From NCBI RefSeq assembly GCF_014648435.1, contig NZ_BMRC01000010.1, positions 310,001-374,000 of the forward strand: a stretch of DNA of 64,000 nucleotides, in the 5' to 3' direction. Under the pieces are notes generated by a model that was not told the DNA's origin, searched no databases, and saw nothing but the letters and a program-made list of their open reading frames with translations. Numbering within the stretch: position 1 is the first letter of the stretch; the number at the start of each line of letters is the position of its first letter. The position numbers were made by a program, and so were the translations under genes. Source of the DNA: Nonomuraea spiralis. GTDB taxonomy: Bacteria; Actinomycetota; Actinomycetes; Streptosporangiales; Streptosporangiaceae. Positions 59,897-64,000 of the stretch are shown in pieces.

Positions 59897-60955
59897 TTGT
59901 TCTCGACGCCGGTGTTCGTGGTCTTTCTGATCGGCATCACGGCGCTGGTGGTCGGGCTGGACAAGTTCACCGGCGGGGGCGCGGAGCTCGTACCGGTGCT
60001 GATCTTCCTGCCAGCGATCGTGTCGGGGCTCGGCACGGTGTGGCAGACGGCGATCGCGTCGTTGTGGGTGTTGCTGGTGGTGTCGGGCTCGGTCGCCTAT
60101 CTGGGCGGCAACCTGCGCACGAACCTGGAGGTCTCCGGCTTCACCGCGGCGTTCGGGCTGATGAGCGTGGTCGGCGCGAGCTACCGGATCCAGCGCGAGG
60201 AGGAGGTACGCCGGTTGCGGTCGGCGGCCGCGGCGTTGCAGCGCCAGCTCGTCAGGCCGCTGCCGCTGCGCTCGCTCGACGTGGTCGTGGACGGCCTCTA
60301 CCAGCCCATCGAGGAGGACACGATGGTGGGCGGCGACATGTACGAGGTGGCGCCGTCGCCGTACGGGACCCGGGTGATGATCGCGGACGTGCAGGGCAAG
60401 GGGCTGCCCGCGATCGGCGCCGCGCTGGCCGTGCTGGGCGCCTTCAGGGAGGCGGCCTACCGCGAGACCACCCTCATGGGCGTGGCCGACGCCCTGGAGG
60501 ACGCGGTGATCAGGCACAACAGGTTCGCCGCGCACACCGGCGAGCGCGAACGCTTCGTCACCGCGCTCCTGCTCGACATCGGGCCGGAGCTGGAGGTGGA
60601 CGCGGTCAACTGCGGGCACATCGCGCCGTACCTCATCCACGGCGGGAACGCCGGGCAGCTCTGGCTCGGCGAGCCCGAGGTGCCGCTCGGCCTGGCCGCG
60701 CTGACGGGCGTGCCGCGCCACAGCGCGCGCTTCGCCTTCCCGGCGGGCGCCTCGCTCCTGCTGTGCACCGACGGCGTCACCGAGGCCCGCAACCGCGACG
60801 GCGAGTTCTACCCGCTGGAGCGGCGGCTGCGCGCCTGGGCCCGCGACCCGCCGGCCAGGACCGTCGAGGCCCTGGCCGCTGACCTGACCGCCTTCACCGA
60901 CGGCGCCCAGCGCGATGACATCGCCGTGCTCATCATGCGCAGGACGGGCTCATGA
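59897..60955 (+). CDS. Membrane PP2C-type Ser/Thr phosphatase (SpoIIE/RsbU-like)
   Basis: 352 residues. Three hydrophobic segments (about 5-20, 30-65, 75-95) anchor the protein, then a short coiled linker (IQREEEVRRLRSAAAALQRQLV) and a PPM/SpoIIE domain with GGDMYEV, VMIADVQGKGLPA and CTDGVTEARN and the final DDIAVL, which supply the metal Asp ligands. It likely dephosphorylates an anti-anti-sigma factor. The start is TTG 59897, the first start in frame after a stop; a GTG a few codons on is possible. Its end overlaps the convergent sulfatase by 6 bp. Confidence 0.85.
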   Translation: MFSTPVFVVFLIGITALVVGLDKFTGGGAELVPVLIFLPAIVSGLGTVWQTAIASLWVLLVVSGSVAYLGGNLRTNLEVSGFTAAFGLMSVVGASYRIQREEEVRRLRSAAAALQRQLVRPLPLRSLDVVVDGLYQPIEEDTMVGGDMYEVAPSPYGTRVMIADVQGKGLPAIGAALAVLGAFREAAYRETTLMGVADALEDAVIRHNRFAAHTGERERFVTALLLDIGPELEVDAVNCGHIAPYLIHGGNAGQLWLGEPEVPLGLAALTGVPRHSARFAFPAGASLLLCTDGVTEARNRDGEFYPLERRLRAWARDPPARTVEALAADLTAFTDGAQRDDIAVLIMRRTGS

Positions 60956-62311
60956 GCGCCGCTGGTGCCCGAACCTGACCGGCTCGGGGCCCAGCACGCG
61001 TACGGCGGGGTCGGGCAGCACCCGCTCGTCGGAGTCCAGCTCGGCGGCCGGGTCGACGACCGGTTCGGCCTCGCCCGCCTCGACCGTCCGGCGTATGAGG
61101 CGTTCGCGCAGCTCCGCGGCCACCTGGGCGTGCGAGCGCAGCCCGGCCAGGTTGACCAGTTCGTGGGGGTCGCTGTGCAGGTCGTACAGGGCCTGCTCGT
61201 GGTAGCGGGTGGCGGCGGGGGTGTCCCACGGGTCGGCGTCCGGCGCGACGACGTAGTACTTCCACCGGTCCGTACGAATGCCGCGGCCCACCTCCGACTC
61301 GCTCACCTGGAAGAACACCTCCTCCGGCCAGGGCGCGCGGGAGTCGGCCAGCAGCGGCAGGAACGAGCGGCCCTGCATCTCGCCGGGCACCGGCAGCCCG
61401 GCCGCCGCCAGCAGCGTGGGCGGCAGGTCGAGGGTGCTGACCGGGCGGGAGATCGCGCCGCCGCCGTCGAAGCCGGGGCCGCGCAGCGCCAGCGGCACCC
61501 GCAGGGACGCGTCGTGGCAGGAACGTTTGTACTCGTCGTTCCTGGTCCTGAAGTGGCTGCCGTGGTCGGAGGTGTAGGCCACGATCGTGTCGTCGAGCAG
61601 GTCCATGCTGCGCAGGGCGTCGAGCAGCCGGCCCAGGCCCTCGTCCAGCCGTTTGACCTGGCCCAGGTAGCCGCCCAGGTGGCGGGCCGAGGTGCCGCCG
61701 AGCGCGGCCAGGTCGGCGGGCAGCCAGCGGCCCTGGTAACGCTCCTCGTAGCCGTCGGGGGCCGGGTGGTTGTCGACCTCGTTCTGGTGGTGGGGCTCCA
61801 GAAACGACAGGAACAGGTAGAAGGGCTCGGCGTGGTGGTCGGCGACGAACCTGACGGCGGCGTCCACCAGCGCGTCGGAGCGGTAGCCGGGCAGGAACAC
61901 CGGCTCGGCCGCGTCGTCGTAGACGATCGTGCGGTAGGCGTCGGAGGTGAACTCCAGCGTGTTGGCCGCCAGCCAGGTGCCGTAGCCGCCGCGCTGCCCG
62001 GCCGGTACGGGGTCGCCGTCCGCCAGGTGCCACTTGCCGATGTAGCCGGTGGCGTACCCGGCCGCGCCGAAGTGGTGGGCGAGCGTGCGCTGCCCCTCGG
62101 GAAGGGTGAGCCCGTTGCGGTGCACACCCACGGACGTGGGAAAGCGCCCGGTCTGGAGGGCGGCGCGGGCCGGGGCGCACACCGGCTGCGGGGTGAGCGC
62201 CACCGTGGCCTGCGTGCCGTTCCTGGCCATCCGGTCGAGGTTCGGGGTGAGCGGGCCGACGGTGTCCCACCGCTGCTGGTCGGTGAGGACGACGATCACG
62301 TTCGGGCGCAA
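60950..62311 (-). CDS. Sulfatase (arylsulfatase type), second copy
   Basis: 453 residues from TTG 62311, fixed by AGGAG 7 nt upstream. Formylglycine Cys is C45 in CAPAR, with T-D-Q-Q (metal-binding Asp 11) before it and TSDHGSHF downstream. There is no signal peptide. A perfect 16-bp palindrome lies upstream. It differs from the block-2 sulfatase in length and motif (CAPAR against CSPSR), so it has a different substrate. No sulfatase-maturation enzyme is visible in the window. Confidence 0.87.
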   Translation of the reverse strand: MRPNVIVVLTDQQRWDTVGPLTPNLDRMARNGTQATVALTPQPVCAPARAALQTGRFPTSVGVHRNGLTLPEGQRTLAHHFGAAGYATGYIGKWHLADGDPVPAGQRGGYGTWLAANTLEFTSDAYRTIVYDDAAEPVFLPGYRSDALVDAAVRFVADHHAEPFYLFLSFLEPHHQNEVDNHPAPDGYEERYQGRWLPADLAALGGTSARHLGGYLGQVKRLDEGLGRLLDALRSMDLLDDTIVAYTSDHGSHFRTRNDEYKRSCHDASLRVPLALRGPGFDGGGAISRPVSTLDLPPTLLAAAGLPVPGEMQGRSFLPLLADSRAPWPEEVFFQVSESEVGRGIRTDRWKYYVVAPDADPWDTPAATRYHEQALYDLHSDPHELVNLAGLRSHAQVAAELRERLIRRTVEAGEAEPVVDPAAELDSDERVLPDPAVRVLGPEPVRFGHQRRS

Positions 62312-62366
62312 GCGTGGGCTCCTGTCGAAGGCCGGTCGGCGCTGACGGCGTGCTGTCGATCGGTGC

Positions 62367-62382
62367 TGTTAATCGATTAACA
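62367..62382. promoter_or_regulatory. LacI-type operator TGTTAATCGATTAACA
   Basis: Perfect 16-bp palindrome with the CG centre typical of LacI/GalR operators, 56 bp before the sulfatase start. No LacI gene is seen in the window, so the regulator is elsewhere. Confidence 0.65.
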
Positions 62383-62455
62383 CGCGGGTGGAGGCACCGT
62401 ACCTCCATGATCGGCCGGGGGCAACCATCGGACTCCGCGGCCCTTGCGCGAATTA

Positions 62456-62472
62456 TTAAGAAAGTTTCCTAA
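62456..62472. promoter_or_regulatory. Chitinase 2 operator TTAAGAAA-G-TTTCCTAA
   Basis: 8+1+8 palindrome with one mismatch, 78 bp before the chitinase 2 start. It shares TTTCCTAATAG with the element before chitinase 1. Confidence 0.6.
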
Positions 62473-62549
62473 TAGAGAGCATTGACGGCCCTGGTCAGCA
62501 GACTTAGGTTCCGATCAACCCCCCAGTCATGCCCCATCGGAGGTGGCCC

Positions 62550-64000
62550 TTGAAGCCTTCACGTTTACACGCGGCGCTCGCCGCGTGCGGCACCTCGCTG
62601 CTCCTCATCGCCGGAGCCCTGGCCGGTACGGCCACCGCCGCGACCGACAACGCCGCCTGCCGCCCGGACGGTCTCTACCAGACCCCCGGCGTGGACGTCC
62701 CCTACTGCCTGAACTACGACGAGGACGGCCGCGAGAAGATGGGGGCCGACCACCCCCGCCGCATCATCGGCTACTTCACGAGCTGGCGCACCGGCAAGAA
62801 CGGCCAGCCCGCCTACCTGGCCTCCAACATCCCGTGGGGCAAGGTCACCCACATCAACTACGCCTTCGCGCACGTCGACGGCTCCAACAAGATCGCCGTC
62901 GACGACACCGCCACCGGGATGGAGTGGCCGGGCGTCGCGGGCGCCGAGATGGACCCGGCCTACTCCTACAAGGGCCACTTCAACCTGCTGAACAAGTACA
63001 AGAAGCAGAACCCCGGCACCAAGACGCTGGTGTCGGTGGGCGGCTGGGCCGAGACCGGCGGCTACTTCGACGCCACCGGCAAGCGTGTGGCCTCCGGCGG
63101 CTTCTACTCCATGACCACCAACGCCGACGGCTCGGTCAACCAGGCCGGCATCGGCACGTTCGCCGACTCGGTCGTCGCGTTCGTACGCGCGTACGGGTTC
63201 AACGGCGTGGACATCGACTACGAGTACCCGACCTCGATGAAGGACGCCGGGAACCCGCTCGACTGGACCCTCGCCAACGCCCGCAGGTCGAGCCTCATGA
63301 AGGGCTACGCGGCCCTGATGAAGACGCTGCGCCAGAAGCTGGACACCGCGGCCGCCGCCGACGGCAAGTACTACATGCTGACCGTCGCCGCCCCCGCCTC
63401 CGGCTACCTGCTGCGCGGCATGGAGACGTTCCAGGTCACCCAGTACCTGGACTACGTGAACATCATGTCGTACGACCTGCACGGCGCCTGGAACGAGTTC
63501 GTCGGCCCCAACGCCGCCCTGTACGACGACGGCAAGGACGCCGAGCTGGCCAAGTGGGGCGTCTACACCGCCGCGCAGTACGGCGGCCTCGGCTACCTCA
63601 ACACCGACTGGGCCTACCACTACTTCCGCGGCGCGATGCCGGCCGGCCGGATCAACGTCGGCGTGCCGTACTACACACGCGGCTGGAAGAACGTCAACGG
63701 CGGCGTGAACGGCCTGTGGGGCACCTCCAACGGCCCGAGCGGAAGCTGCCCGCAGGGCCTGACCACCTGCGGCGACGGCGCCCGCGGCATCGACAACCTG
63801 TGGCACGACGAGGAGAACGGCAAGGAGGTCGGCGCCGGCTCCAACCCCATGTGGCACGCCATGAACCTGGCCAAGGGCATCGCCGGCTCCTACGGCCCCG
63901 CCTACGGCCTGGACCCGGCGAACGACCCCGAGGACCGGCTGACCGGCGCCTACACCCGCAACTACAACACCACCCTGACCGCGCCCTGGTTGTGGAACGC
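62550..64000 (+). CDS. Secreted GH18 chitinase, 3' end outside the window
   Basis: At least 483 residues from TTG 62550, with GGAGG 6 nt upstream; the frame stays open to the last base. Signal peptide about 1-32 (SLLLIAGALAGTATA). The GH18 barrel starts RRIIGYFTSWRTG and the catalytic motif is FNGVDIDYEYP, with E225 as acid; VSVGGWAETGG and NIMSYDLHGAW are further family motifs. No accessory domain is seen before the barrel; the C-terminus, which may carry one, is missing. It hydrolyses chitin outside the cell together with chitinase 1, with which it shares a promoter palindrome. Confidence 0.93.
   Translation, partial: MKPSRLHAALAACGTSLLLIAGALAGTATAATDNAACRPDGLYQTPGVDVPYCLNYDEDGREKMGADHPRRIIGYFTSWRTGKNGQPAYLASNIPWGKVTHINYAFAHVDGSNKIAVDDTATGMEWPGVAGAEMDPAYSYKGHFNLLNKYKKQNPGTKTLVSVGGWAETGGYFDATGKRVASGGFYSMTTNADGSVNQAGIGTFADSVVAFVRAYGFNGVDIDYEYPTSMKDAGNPLDWTLANARRSSLMKGYAALMKTLRQKLDTAAAADGKYYMLTVAAPASGYLLRGMETFQVTQYLDYVNIMSYDLHGAWNEFVGPNAALYDDGKDAELAKWGVYTAAQYGGLGYLNTDWAYHYFRGAMPAGRINVGVPYYTRGWKNVNGGVNGLWGTSNGPSGSCPQGLTTCGDGARGIDNLWHDEENGKEVGAGSNPMWHAMNLAKGIAGSYGPAYGLDPANDPEDRLTGAYTRNYNTTLTAPWLWN

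Overview
The window is about 72% GC, with dense, GC-rich third codon positions, frequent GTG and TTG starts, ATGA/GTGA operon overlaps, secreted chitinases, a GH115 enzyme and a c-di-AMP riboswitch in front of a cell-wall hydrolase. This points to a filamentous actinomycete; Nonomuraea or another Streptosporangiaceae member is my best guess, not proven. I see no phage, IS, CRISPR, tRNA or rRNA gene. The sequence opens inside one gene and closes inside another.

Layout. 0-12 kb: tail of a TPR-like protein, a small membrane protein, an MFS exporter, then secreted or surface enzymes (GH15 glucodextranase-like, an unknown protein, a lipoprotein L,D-transpeptidase, a polysaccharide deacetylase, a GH115 alpha-glucuronidase). 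12-22.5 kb: catabolic block 1. One operon has a YtcJ-type amidohydrolase, an aldehyde dehydrogenase, a gamma-glutamyl-GABA hydrolase-like protein and a GNAT. Opposing it is an operon of an acetoacetate-decarboxylase-like protein, hpaE, hpaD, an FAH decarboxylase/isomerase and a MarR regulator, divergent from a glutamine-synthetase-like ligase. 22.5-37.4 kb: catabolic block 2. It holds a sulfatase, two aldo/keto-reductase-like paralogues without the catalytic His, a zinc dehydrogenase, a shortened YtcJ protein, an SDR, a Dpp/Opp-type ABC importer, an O-methyltransferase and a TetR regulator. 37.4-43.6 kb: catabolic block 3. It holds a GntR regulator, an alpha/beta hydrolase and a second class III extradiol dioxygenase, divergent from an FAH-RraA fusion, a DapA-like lyase and an aldehyde dehydrogenase.

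43.7-52.2 kb: an SNase-like/lamin-tail protein, then a five-gene operon (SWIM protein, unknown, VWA, MoxR-type AAA+, DUF5682) resembling E. coli yehL-yehQ. 52.3-55.5 kb: a Tm-1-like/PEP-hydrolase-like/cupin operon and a DUF1348-TetR divergent pair. 56-64 kb: a CHAP hydrolase under a ydaO-type riboswitch, a small unknown, two GH18 chitinases (the second cut by the window end), a PP2C phosphatase and a second sulfatase.

How it fits together. The most striking signal is regulatory. A palindrome GTCTAC-N4-GTAGAC recurs, exact or degenerate, at every divergent promoter of block 2 and in front of its TetR gene, suggesting one regulon of uptake, desulfation, redox and methyl-transfer genes. A different palindrome, TTTGR-N2-YCAAA, occurs at the promoters of block 1, whose last gene is a MarR regulator. 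The three blocks together read as catabolism of an aromatic (possibly sulfated or amine-bearing) compound by homoprotocatechuate-like meta cleavage, but the substrate cannot be read from the sequence. Both chitinase promoters share a third palindrome family.
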